From: Hyphomicrobiales bacterium
GTDB taxonomy: Bacteria; Pseudomonadota; Alphaproteobacteria; Rhizobiales; Xanthobacteraceae
Reading direction: 5' to 3'
Length of the DNA: 30,175 nt
Assembly (NCBI GenBank): GCA_016201085.1
Contig: JACQDO010000346.1
Location: 1 to 30,175, forward strand
Both the position numbers and the translations under genes were made by a program. The notes below the pieces were generated by a model. The model had not been told where the DNA came from, searched no databases, and saw only the letters and a program-made list of their open reading frames with translations. Shown piece by piece: positions 14,084-21,836 of this stretch; position 1 is the first letter of the stretch; each line of letters starts with the position of its first letter.

Positions 14084-15442
14084 TTACGATTTAAGTCCGG
14101 CCTCGCTCAGCACCGCGGCTTGCCGGGCGGCGACGCGTTCGACCGAGAAATTCGCGATCGCCTCATTGAACAATTGATAAAAATTAAGCTCTGCAGCCAA
14201 ATGCAGGAACACCGCGCCCAGCCCAATGGCGGCGCGGTCCATGAACACGAATTCGCGCGGCACCAAGACCGGGCCCTTCTCCTTCAACAGCCGGTGCACC
14301 TGGAAGGCTTCCTTGCGGCCATAGTCCGACGGCTTCACGCCGTCGGCGATGGTGCGCACGCGCCGGTCGAGCAGCGGGCCATAGATGAAACGGGCCCAGA
14401 TATTGAGCGCCTCGATCAGATCGCGGTTGAGCCGCTTGAAGCCCCAGGTCTCGTAGGCGTGCACCACCAGCTCGTCGTCGCCGTGCAGGAAACCGCGATA
14501 GAGATCGACCACGCCGCCGACGAAACTGGGCGGGAAGATGCGGATGCAACCGTAGTCGAGCAGATTGATACCGGCGGGCTTGTTCTTGCCGTCGTCGAAG
14601 ATGCTGTAATTGCCGAGATGGGGGTCGCCGTGGATGACGCCGAAGCGGCTGAACGGCAGCCACCAGGCGGTGAACATGGCGGTGGCAATGCGGTTGCGAT
14701 GTTCGAGCGTATCGTCCTTGTGCGCCAGCAGTTTGCGGCCTTCGAGCCAATCCATGCTGAGCAGCCGGCCGGTCGACAGTTCCGGCCAGACCTTCGGCAC
14801 GCGGATCGAGTCGATATCCTTGAGCATGACGCTGTAGAGCGCGATGTGTTTGGCCTCGCGGATATAGTCGAGCTCCTCGCGCAGGCGCGCGGCGATCTCC
14901 ACGGCAATCTCGGCGGTGTCGAGCGCCGGGTCGAACCGCTTGCGGATGGCGAACAGCAATTGCAATTGGCTCAAGTCCGCTTCCACCGCCGACTGCATGT
15001 CGGGATATTGCAGTTTGCAGGCCAGCGCCGAACCGTCGCGCACACTGGCGCGATGCACTTGGCCGAGGGAAGCGGCCGCCGCCGGATGATGCTCGAACTC
15101 GGCGAACTTGCCCTGCCAATCGGGACCGAGCTCGGCGCTCATGCGCCGCTTGACGAAGGCCCAGCCCATCGGCGGCGCCTGGCTCTGCAACTTGATCAGC
15201 TCGTTGGCGTATTCCGCCGGCAGCGCGTCGGGAATGGTGGCGAGCAGCTGTGCCACCTTCATGATCGGGCCTTTCAGTCCGCCGAGCGCGGCGGCGAGCC
15301 CAAGGGCATTGGCGGCGCGATCCTGCGGCTTGCCGAGCAATTTGGCGCCCGCCATGCGCGCGGCCACGCCGCCGACGCCGGTGCCGACTTTGGCGTAGCG
15401 CTTGGCGCGGGCGGTGAAGCGGTTTTTCTCGCGGTCGGTCAT
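14084..15442 (-). CDS. AarF/UbiB (ABC1/ADCK) family atypical kinase
   Basis: A 452-residue member of the UbiB/ADCK atypical kinase family, whose members support ubiquinone biosynthesis or lipid homeostasis. Visible motifs in order: the K-x-x-Q region KGPIMKVAQLLATIPDALP, the alanine-rich ATP loop AAAASLGQVHRA, ACKLQYPD with the conserved lysine, REELDYIREAKH, MDWLEGRKLL, the catalytic loop VIHGDPHLGNY and the metal-binding LLDYGCIRI. The family KxGQ motif reads KVAQ here. It has no obvious membrane helix at its C-terminus, unlike UbiB itself, so it is closer to the general AarF type. It begins 29 nt after the Doc toxin gene stop with no good ribosome site. Confidence 0.9.
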   Translation of the reverse strand: MTDREKNRFTARAKRYAKVGTGVGGVAARMAGAKLLGKPQDRAANALGLAAALGGLKGPIMKVAQLLATIPDALPAEYANELIKLQSQAPPMGWAFVKRRMSAELGPDWQGKFAEFEHHPAAAASLGQVHRASVRDGSALACKLQYPDMQSAVEADLSQLQLLFAIRKRFDPALDTAEIAVEIAARLREELDYIREAKHIALYSVMLKDIDSIRVPKVWPELSTGRLLSMDWLEGRKLLAHKDDTLEHRNRIATAMFTAWWLPFSRFGVIHGDPHLGNYSIFDDGKNKPAGINLLDYGCIRIFPPSFVGGVVDLYRGFLHGDDELVVHAYETWGFKRLNRDLIEALNIWARFIYGPLLDRRVRTIADGVKPSDYGRKEAFQVHRLLKEKGPVLVPREFVFMDRAAIGLGAVFLHLAAELNFYQLFNEAIANFSVERVAARQAAVLSEAGLKS

Positions 15443-15471
15443 GAAAGGTGCGTGCCGTACAGTTAGTCGCT

Positions 15472-15879
15472 TCAGGGCTGAATGCTAGGAGCCTGAAGCG
15501 ATTTGATGTGATCGGCGGTCCAGCGTGCGAGGCCGCTCTCAGTGATCTCGCCTGCAGCGAGGCTCAGAATGACTGCGGCAACTTCTTCCTGCCGGGCGTC
15601 GAGATCGAACTTGTTCAAGCCGAGAAAGACGATCATGGATGCGAGTGCAGTGCGTTTGTTTCCATCGATGAATGCATGATTGCGGGCAATGCCGAAGGCA
15701 TACGCGGCTGCGAGCGCGGCTATATCGCTTTCGCCATATCCGAATTTGTTGATCGGTCGCGCCAGCGCCGATTCCAGGAGCCCGATATCACGGATACCGT
15801 CGGGGCCGCCGAAAAGCGCTAATTGTTCGGCGTGAAAATCAAGCACAATGTTGACTTCGAGCCAGCGTGGCTCCGTCAC
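15472..15879 (-). CDS. doc: death-on-curing (Doc/Fic) family toxin
   Basis: A 135-residue Doc-type toxin. The Fic motif HAFIDGNKRTA (H68, D72, K75, R76) is intact; K75 in place of the glycine of AMP-transferring Fic enzymes is the Doc hallmark, so it should be a kinase-like toxin acting on EF-Tu, as shown for phage P1 Doc. The N-terminal VNIVLDFHAEQLALFGG and GLLESALARPINKFGYGE are the usual Doc opening. The ATG at 15879 overlaps the antitoxin stop by four bases (ATGA), giving translational coupling. Doc partners are often Phd-like, but here the partner is an AbrB-type protein, a pairing also seen elsewhere. Confidence 0.93.
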   Translation of the reverse strand: MTEPRWLEVNIVLDFHAEQLALFGGPDGIRDIGLLESALARPINKFGYGESDIAALAAAYAFGIARNHAFIDGNKRTALASMIVFLGLNKFDLDARQEEVAAVILSLAAGEITESGLARWTADHIKSLQAPSIQP

Positions 15880-16136
15880 TTCGCGAGCGCCTTATAAGCG
15901 TCGGCATATCGACGAAACGAGCGGCGTGCGATTTCCATCGCCTCGGCATGCTTCGGGTCGTAAGGGCTCAGCTTAATGCCACGCTCGGTCTGCTCGACGA
16001 TGTGAAACTTGTCGCCTTCCTTGAGCTTCAAGCGCGCGAGCAGTTCCTTCGGCAAGATGAGGCCGAGCGAATTGCCGATCTTCTTGATCTGCAGAAGATA
16101 GCCCTCGATTTCCAGACTGCGCGGCGTCTCGTTCAT
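15876..16136 (-). CDS. AbrB/MazE-type (SpoVT-AbrB) antitoxin
   Basis: An 86-residue antitoxin. Residues about 13-57 form the swapped-hairpin DNA-binding fold: LQIKKIGNSLGLILPKELLARLKLKEGDKFHIVEQTERGIKL. The C-terminal tail (HAEAMEIARRSFRRYADAYKALAK) is a helical, basic segment likely to bind the toxin. The frame extends to a TTG at 16142, but GGAG lies 7 nt before the ATG at 16136, so that start is used. It overlaps the toxin start by four bases. Two operator-like dyads lie directly upstream, as expected for an autoregulated toxin-antitoxin operon. Confidence 0.92.
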   Translation of the reverse strand: MNETPRSLEIEGYLLQIKKIGNSLGLILPKELLARLKLKEGDKFHIVEQTERGIKLSPYDPKHAEAMEIARRSFRRYADAYKALAK

Positions 16137-16149
16137 GCCCAATCTCCAC

Positions 16150-16189
16150 GTTATACAAATGTATAACCTACGTAATACACTTGTACAAC
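16150..16189 (-). promoter_or_regulatory. twin operator dyads of the toxin-antitoxin operon
   Basis: Site 1, GTTATACAAATGTATAAC (16150-16167), is perfect (arms GTTATACA/TGTATAAC, 2-base centre). Site 2, GTAATACACTTGTACAAC (16172-16189), has the same layout with imperfect arms. Centres are 22 bp apart, about two helical turns, so two dimers would sit on one face. A TATACA -10-like element lies inside site 1. They start 14 nt upstream of the antitoxin ATG. Confidence 0.7.
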
Positions 16190-16216
16190 ATAACTATTAT
16201 CCCATTGAATTCATAA

Positions 16217-18052
16217 CTATTTTTTTTTCGTCCCATCCAGCGCCTCCAGCTCGTCGATCAAATTGGCGATCACGCTCAGGCCGCCGTCCCAGAACTTGGC
16301 ATCGCGGGCATCGAGGCCGAACGGCGCCAAAAGCTCGGCATGATGCTTGGTGCCGCCGGCCGAAAGCATCGCCAGATAGCGCTCGGCAAAGCCGGACGCG
16401 GATTTCTCGTAGACCGCATAGAGCGAGTTCACCAGGCAATCGCCGAAGGCATAAGCGTAGACGTAGAACGGCGAATGGATGAAGTGCGGGATGTAGCACC
16501 AGAACGTCTCGTAGCCTTTCTTCAATTCGATCGCGGGACCCAGGCTCTCGCTCTGCACCGACATCCACAATTCGCAGATTTTGTCGGCGGTGAGTTCGCC
16601 GTTGCGCCGCTCCAGATGCACCTTGCGCTCAAACGAGTAGAACGCGATCTGCCGCACCACGGTATTGATCATGTCCTCGACCTTGGCGGCGAGCATGGCC
16701 TTGCGCTGCTTCTTGTCGGTGATGGCGGCGAGCAGCTTCTTGAAGGTGAGCATCTCGCCGAACACGGAAGCGGTCTCGGCCAGCGTCAGCGGCGTCGGCG
16801 CCATCAGCGGACCGTTCGGCGCCGCCAGCACCTGATGCACGCCGTGGCCGAGTTCGTGCGCCAGCGTCATCACGTCGCGCGGCTTGCCCTGGTAGTTGAG
16901 CAGCACATAAGGATGCGCCGACGGCACCGTCGGATGCGCGAAGGCGCCCGGCTGCTTGCCCGGCCGCACCGGCGCATCGATCCAGTTCTTCTGGAAGAAG
17001 CGGTCGGCCACTTCCGCCATCTTGGGCGAAAAGGCGCCATAGGCGGTGAGCACGGTCGCGCGCGCGTCGGTCCAGGGGATGGTGCGCTGCGCCACCTTGG
17101 GCAGCGGCGCGTTGCGGTCCCAATGCGGCAGCGTCTTCTTGCCGAACCAGCTCGCTTTCAATGCATAGTAGCGGTGCGACAGCTTCGGATAGGCGGCGCG
17201 CACCGCCGACACCAGCGCTTCCACCACTTCGCCCTCGATGCGATTGCCCAGATGCCGCGCGTCCGCTACGTCCTTGAAGCCGCGCCAGCGGTCGGAAATT
17301 TCCTTGTCCTTGGCGAGCGTGTTGGTGATCAGCGTGAACGGCCGCAAATTCTGCTTGAAGGTCTTCGCCAGCGCCTGTGCCGCCGCCTGGCGCTTCTTGC
17401 CGTCGACGTCCTGCAGCAGATTGAGCGCCGGCTCGATGGTGAGCGCCTTGCCGCCGATCTTGAAGCGCAAGCCGGCGACGGTTTCGTCATATTGCCGGTT
17501 CCAGGCCGAATAGCCGGTGACCGACTTCTCGTGGAACAGCTGCTCGACCCGGTCCTCGAGCTGATAGGGCTTCTCCTTGCGCACGTCCTCGATCCACGGC
17601 CGGTAATGGCCGAGCGCGGGATCGCGCATGGCGACCTCGATCAGCGCGTCGTCGATGCGGTTGAGTTCGAGCGTAAAGAACAACAGGTGCACCCAGGACG
17701 CGGTGATGCGTTCCTGCACGTCGCCGTAGAACTTGGCGCGCAGCGGATCGGTGGTGTTGCCGGCATAGACCAGCGAGGCATAGGAGCTCAGCCGGCCCAG
17801 TTTATCCTCCAGCGCCTCGTAACGCTTGACCGCCGCGGCGAGCGCCGCGCCCGCCCCCTCGCCGGTGGCCAGCGCCTGCAGACGGCCCTTGAAGGCCTGC
17901 TCGAAGGCCACGCATTGATTATCGGAATTCTCCAGGTCCCACTTAATCTCCGGACTATCGAGGCCGGAATAGAGGTCCGTCAGATCCCATTCCGGCAGCG
18001 TGCCGAGTTTGGGCGTTTTGTTGGTTTTCTTATGGGTCGGGCTTTTGGCCAT
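16217..18052 (-). CDS. pepF: M3B-family oligoendopeptidase F
   Basis: A 611-residue zinc metallopeptidase of family M3B. The zinc site is MTLAHELGHGVHQ (H399, E400, H403), with the third ligand in LAETASVFGEMLTFK downstream. The N-terminus (LPEWDLTDLYSGLDSPEIKWDLE) and WIEDVRKEKPYQLEDRVEQLFHEKSVTGYSAWNRQYDE are standard for PepF; FWCYIPHFIHSPFYVYAYAFGDCLVNSLY is the conserved C-terminal substrate region. No signal peptide, so it is cytoplasmic and degrades peptides. The last codons are three lysines (nine A) before TAG. The ATG at 18052 has no clear Shine-Dalgarno. The toxin-antitoxin operon lies immediately downstream. Confidence 0.95.
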   Translation of the reverse strand: MAKSPTHKKTNKTPKLGTLPEWDLTDLYSGLDSPEIKWDLENSDNQCVAFEQAFKGRLQALATGEGAGAALAAAVKRYEALEDKLGRLSSYASLVYAGNTTDPLRAKFYGDVQERITASWVHLLFFTLELNRIDDALIEVAMRDPALGHYRPWIEDVRKEKPYQLEDRVEQLFHEKSVTGYSAWNRQYDETVAGLRFKIGGKALTIEPALNLLQDVDGKKRQAAAQALAKTFKQNLRPFTLITNTLAKDKEISDRWRGFKDVADARHLGNRIEGEVVEALVSAVRAAYPKLSHRYYALKASWFGKKTLPHWDRNAPLPKVAQRTIPWTDARATVLTAYGAFSPKMAEVADRFFQKNWIDAPVRPGKQPGAFAHPTVPSAHPYVLLNYQGKPRDVMTLAHELGHGVHQVLAAPNGPLMAPTPLTLAETASVFGEMLTFKKLLAAITDKKQRKAMLAAKVEDMINTVVRQIAFYSFERKVHLERRNGELTADKICELWMSVQSESLGPAIELKKGYETFWCYIPHFIHSPFYVYAYAFGDCLVNSLYAVYEKSASGFAERYLAMLSAGGTKHHAELLAPFGLDARDAKFWDGGLSVIANLIDELEALDGTKKK

Positions 18053-18336
18053 AATGGGAAAAATTCGCTTGTGCGGGAGGGACGACAGAAGGTCAACGCA
18101 TCATCTAGGGTAGCGGCCGTGGCGATGCGATGGCTATGGGAAAAGTGTTCAATGGGTCTCGCATTGCGCAGATTCAGTTCGATGCGATCGCCTGGAAATG
18201 GCTATTTGTTGTGCAGCGTAGCCCTTAACGGTAACTTGATACTAGAACACTTGCGAGGCCGCGCGTGGATCAGGGTTCTTATTTTAAGTCGAAAATCGAA
18301 TCATTTCGATCGATTCTAGTAAGCGCCGGCCACGCC

Positions 18337-19956
18337 ATGAAGCCGCCGATGCAACCTGGCGCGCCGGCCAATGTTCTCGACCGCCTGGTGCTGTTCGATT
18401 GGGGAAAAGGCCTGGTCGTCATCACGGCGGCAATGATCGTTTCGTTTCTGCTGTGCGGGTTCTGGTATCCCTATTGGCGCATCGCCGATATGGATTTCTG
18501 GATCGTCTATAATGGCTTCTTGCTCAACGACGGCCTGCCGCAGGAATATTTCGATCATCCCGGCTATCTGAACATCGTCTTGCTGAGCGGCTGGCTGCGG
18601 CTGCTGCATGCCGCAGGCGTTCTCGACGTCATTTCGTTGTCGGCCATTCCTCCGGTCAGCGATGCCGTCAATTTTGCCAAAGCATGGACCTATGCCACCC
18701 AGGCGGGACGCGTGCTCTCCCTCGCCCTGGCGATCGCTTTCGTCATCGCCTTCGCATATCTGCTGCGCCGCCTGGTGCGCGACTGGCGCATCGCGACGCT
18801 CGGTGTATTTCTGCTGGCCTTCTCCGGCGGTCTCGAAATGGAAATGCGCATCATCCGCACGGAGTTGATCGCCGGTGGCTTGATCGCGCTCGCGTTTCTC
18901 ATCGTGATCGTCGCCGCCCGCAGCGAACGTTCGCCCTGGCGTCCGATACTCATCGGCGTGGCCAGCCTGCTTGCCATGCTCGCCATGCTGAACAAGGTGC
19001 AGGTCATCTTTCTGATCTGTGCCTTGCCGTTGGTGGCCTTGCCATTCGGATCGCGCCCGGATCGTCCATCCGGTTTTTGGAACGGCTGGCGGGGCTGGCT
19101 GGCGGCGGCCTTGCTGTGCCTGCTCGCCGTGCTCGCGGCCATGCCGGCCACGGCACTGATCAAGGAGGGGTGGGATCCGACTATCGCTGCCAGCTTCGGC
19201 CTGCGGCCGCTGATCGGCGGCCGGTTCGGTGTCTATCAATTCGCGATCGGTGGCTGGATCGTGTTGGGCATGCTCGCCTACGCGTTCCTCTGGCGCGTTG
19301 CCGTTGCCGAATTGTTGGCGACAGTGGCCGCGACGGTCTACGGGGCGGCGCTCGGCCTGCTCGTGCTGTATGTACAACATAATCCGCACGACGTTGCCGT
19401 CGTGATGAACCCGCTGGAGCAGATGTATGTCTTTGCCGTGGGTTCCACACCCGAGCTCGCGCAGGGCAATGGGCTGCTCAGCGGCCAGCACATACAATTA
19501 GTTCTCTCGTATATCGTCGACCTCGCGGCGCGGCGCACTTTTGTGCTGCACTCGTCGCCGCGGCCGACCATCTTTCTCGAATGGTTCGTGATCGCCGCCA
19601 CGATTTTCGCCTGGCGCAGGGGCGAGCGTAAGCTGGTGCTTCAGGCCGGCGCCTTGATGCTCACCGTCTGGGGCGTCGACCTGATCGGAATGGCGCGCGA
19701 CTTGAAGCTTGAATATTTCATTCTCACCGACCCGCTGGTCGTCATCGCCGCGGCGCTGCTCATGATGAAGCTGGTGCAATTGCACACCCACGCGTGGGCT
19801 TATCCCGTCGGGGCCGCGCTGATCGTCGCTCATGTCGCGGTCAGCCAGGCGGAGCCGGTCAAGCACGTGTTCAAGAAGGAAGGCCCGGAGGTGTACTGCG
19901 GGCTTTACCACCACGCCAAACGGGTCGAGCAATTCAGCTTCTGCCGAAAATCCTGA
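18337..19956 (+). CDS. polytopic membrane protein, probable GT-C/PMT-like glycosyltransferase
   Basis: A 539-residue membrane protein with about 11-13 hydrophobic segments. After the first helix comes a large extracytoplasmic loop with acidic residues (RIADMDFWIVYNGFLLNDGLPQEYFDHPGYLN), as in GT-C glycosyltransferases of the PMT/ArnT type, whose catalytic Asp or Glu lies in the first loop. Such enzymes transfer sugars from polyprenyl phosphate to lipids or proteins in the periplasm. The C-terminus is a soluble segment with two cysteines (VYCGLYHHAKRVEQFSFCRK). The frame extends to GTG 18265, but that part looks AT-rich and non-coding, so the ATG at 18337 is preferred. Between this gene and pepF (18053-18336) I see no other feature. 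Activity is inferred only. Confidence 0.7.
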   Translation: MKPPMQPGAPANVLDRLVLFDWGKGLVVITAAMIVSFLLCGFWYPYWRIADMDFWIVYNGFLLNDGLPQEYFDHPGYLNIVLLSGWLRLLHAAGVLDVISLSAIPPVSDAVNFAKAWTYATQAGRVLSLALAIAFVIAFAYLLRRLVRDWRIATLGVFLLAFSGGLEMEMRIIRTELIAGGLIALAFLIVIVAARSERSPWRPILIGVASLLAMLAMLNKVQVIFLICALPLVALPFGSRPDRPSGFWNGWRGWLAAALLCLLAVLAAMPATALIKEGWDPTIAASFGLRPLIGGRFGVYQFAIGGWIVLGMLAYAFLWRVAVAELLATVAATVYGAALGLLVLYVQHNPHDVAVVMNPLEQMYVFAVGSTPELAQGNGLLSGQHIQLVLSYIVDLAARRTFVLHSSPRPTIFLEWFVIAATIFAWRRGERKLVLQAGALMLTVWGVDLIGMARDLKLEYFILTDPLVVIAAALLMMKLVQLHTHAWAYPVGAALIVAHVAVSQAEPVKHVFKKEGPEVYCGLYHHAKRVEQFSFCRKS

Positions 19957-20037
19957 ACTGGCCGCACGGGCCGATGGCGATCCCAATGCTGCCGCAGCCG
20001 CTTTATTTTTCCGGACGTGACGTGTCCGAATATCGAA

Positions 20038-20053
20038 GTTAACACGCAATTAA
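20038..20053 (-). promoter_or_regulatory. CtrA-type binding site upstream of the NtrC-like regulator
   Basis: GTTAA-CACGCAA-TTAA is the exact reverse complement of the CtrA consensus TTAA-N7-TTAAC. It ends 53 nt before the regulator ATG at 20107, within promoter range. CtrA is the master cell-cycle regulator of alphaproteobacteria, so cell-cycle control is inferred. Nothing else is clear in 19957-20106. Confidence 0.6.
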
Positions 20054-20106
20054 GGCTCCTGGCTCACATTGCTCCAAATCGGCACAGTCGCCGAGCTGGA
20101 GTTTCC

Positions 20107-21636
20107 ATGTCGCAAGTCGTGCTTATCGTCGATGACGACCCGGTGCAGCGCCGGCTGCTGCAGGCCATGGTCGAGCGTTTCGGCTATCGGCCGCTCACGG
20201 CCGAGGGCGGCGACGCGGCGGTCGGCCTGCTGACCGGACCGGGGCCCGCACCCATCGACTGCGTCGTGCTCGACCTGGTGATGCCCGACCTCGACGGCCT
20301 CGGCGTGCTGGCGCGCATGCGCGAGGCAGGCCTCGACATTCCCGTCATCGTGCAGACCGCGCATGGCGGCATCGACACGGTGGTGTCGGTCATGCGCGCG
20401 GGCGCCACCGATTTCGTGGTCAAGCCGGCGGCGCCCGAGCGCTTGCAGGTGTCGCTGCGCAACGCGCTCGCCACCAAGGCGCTGGCCGGCGAATTGCGGC
20501 GGCTCAAGCGCAGCCGCGACGACACGCTGACCGTCGCCGACGTGATCACCCGCTCGCCCGTCATGCAGCCGCTGCTGCGCGCGCTGGACAAGGCGGCCAC
20601 CTCCGCCATTCCGGTGCTGGTCGAGGGCGAATCCGGCACCGGCAAGGAACTGATCGCGCGCGCCATCCATGGTTCGGGCGCGCGCCGTGCCAAGCCGTTC
20701 GTCGCGGTCAATTGCGGCGCCATGCCGGAGAATCTGGTCGAGTCGATTTTTTTCGGACACGAGAAGGGCGCCTTCACCGGCGCCACCGACAAGCACACCG
20801 GCAAATTCATCGAGGCCGACGGCGGCACGCTGTTCCTCGACGAGGTCGGCGAACTGCCGCAAGCCGCGCAGGTCAAGCTGCTGCGCGCGTTGCAGGAGGG
20901 CGAGGTCGAGCCGGTCGGCGGGCGCAAAGCGGTGAAAGTGGACGTGCGCATCGTCTCCGCCACCCACCGCGATCTGATCGCCGACGTGAAGGCCGGACGC
21001 TTCCGCGAGGACCTGTTCTATCGCCTGCACGTGTTCCCGGTTTCGCTGCCGCCATTGCGCAAACGGCCGGAAGACATCCCCGTGCTCGCCCGTCATTTCC
21101 TCGCCCGCATCGCGGCCGAGGAAGGCAAGCGCGTGCGCGGTATCGGCGCCGAAGCGCAGGCGCTGCTCACCGCCTTCCGCTGGCCGGGCAATGTACGCCA
21201 GCTCGAGAACGCGATCTTCCGCGCGGTGGTGCTGGCCGACGGCGAGGAGATCGGCGTCGACGAATTCCCGCAAATTTCCAGTCAGGTGGCTGCCGACGCC
21301 ATTGCCGCACCGCCGCTCGCCGAGCCCTGGATCGAGCCGTCGCCGGCCATGGTCGGCTGCTGGCCGGACGAACACGCGGGCGGCAACGCGCGCAATGCGG
21401 CGGCGTTAACCACAGCTTCGCCGTCGCTGCCGCTGACCGACGTGCACGGCCACGTGCGGCCGCTTGAGGCTATCGAAACCGAAGTCATCCGTTTTGCCAT
21501 CGCGCATTACGATGAGCAGATGTCGGAAGTCGCGCGCCGGCTGAAAATCGGGCGATCGACGCTCTATCGCAAGCTGGAAGGGCTCGGCATCGACAACACC
21601 GGCGCAAAGGTAAACGAGCCCGCCAGCGCTGGTTAA
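20107..21636 (+). CDS. sigma-54-dependent response regulator, NtrC/TacA-like
   Basis: A 509-residue three-domain activator. Receiver (1-120): acidic D9-D11, phospho-acceptor D56 in [11 protein letters not shown]84 and K106. AAA+ domain (about 145-370): Walker A GESGTGKE (174-181), the sigma-54-contacting GAFTGA (221-226), Walker B TLFLDE, and the arginine-finger region [14 protein letters not shown]. Then a low-complexity Pro/Ala linker and a Fis-type helix-turn-helix ([22 protein letters not shown]). The receiver ([40 protein letters not shown]) reminds me of Caulobacter TacA, which is itself CtrA-activated; this is a tentative link. The ATG at 20107 has GGAG 5-6 nt upstream. No cognate kinase is adjacent. 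Confidence 0.93.
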   Translation: MSQVVLIVDDDPVQRRLLQAMVERFGYRPLTAEGGDAAVGLLTGPGPAPIDCVVLDLVMPDLDGLGVLARMREAGLDIPVIVQTAHGGIDTVVSVMRAGATDFVVKPAAPERLQVSLRNALATKALAGELRRLKRSRDDTLTVADVITRSPVMQPLLRALDKAATSAIPVLVEGESGTGKELIARAIHGSGARRAKPFVAVNCGAMPENLVESIFFGHEKGAFTGATDKHTGKFIEADGGTLFLDEVGELPQAAQVKLLRALQEGEVEPVGGRKAVKVDVRIVSATHRDLIADVKAGRFREDLFYRLHVFPVSLPPLRKRPEDIPVLARHFLARIAAEEGKRVRGIGAEAQALLTAFRWPGNVRQLENAIFRAVVLADGEEIGVDEFPQISSQVAADAIAAPPLAEPWIEPSPAMVGCWPDEHAGGNARNAAALTTASPSLPLTDVHGHVRPLEAIETEVIRFAIAHYDEQMSEVARRLKIGRSTLYRKLEGLGIDNTGAKVNEPASAG

Positions 21637-21836
21637 CATTTAAAATTTTAACGATTCGCCGCGTTAGCTTTGATTGAAAGTTGACGCGGAAGGCGTGCGA
21701 AATTCGTTCAGTCCGCCACAGATTCCACAGCATAATGGCGTGGTCGTAGCGTTCGTGCGGCGCTGGGCATCCGTTTGCTTAAAGCGTTGCGTACGATTTG
21801 CTGCGTCGTGGTGATGTTGCGTTCGGAGTGAGTGCG

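Noticed and set aside
16340..18319. 659-codon plus-strand frame opposite pepF
   Set aside because: Shadow frame rich in His, Arg and Gly without motifs; the minus strand has the complete HELGH peptidase.
20058..20071. TGGC...TTGCT pattern resembling a sigma-54 (-24/-12) promoter before the NtrC-like gene
   Set aside because: The GG to GC spacing is two bases too short for a sigma-54 promoter, which is strictly spaced.
21633..21652. Two TTAAC motifs in the AT-rich region before the L,D-transpeptidase, possible CtrA site
   Set aside because: The spacing between the half-sites is 11, not 7; only isolated half-sites remain.
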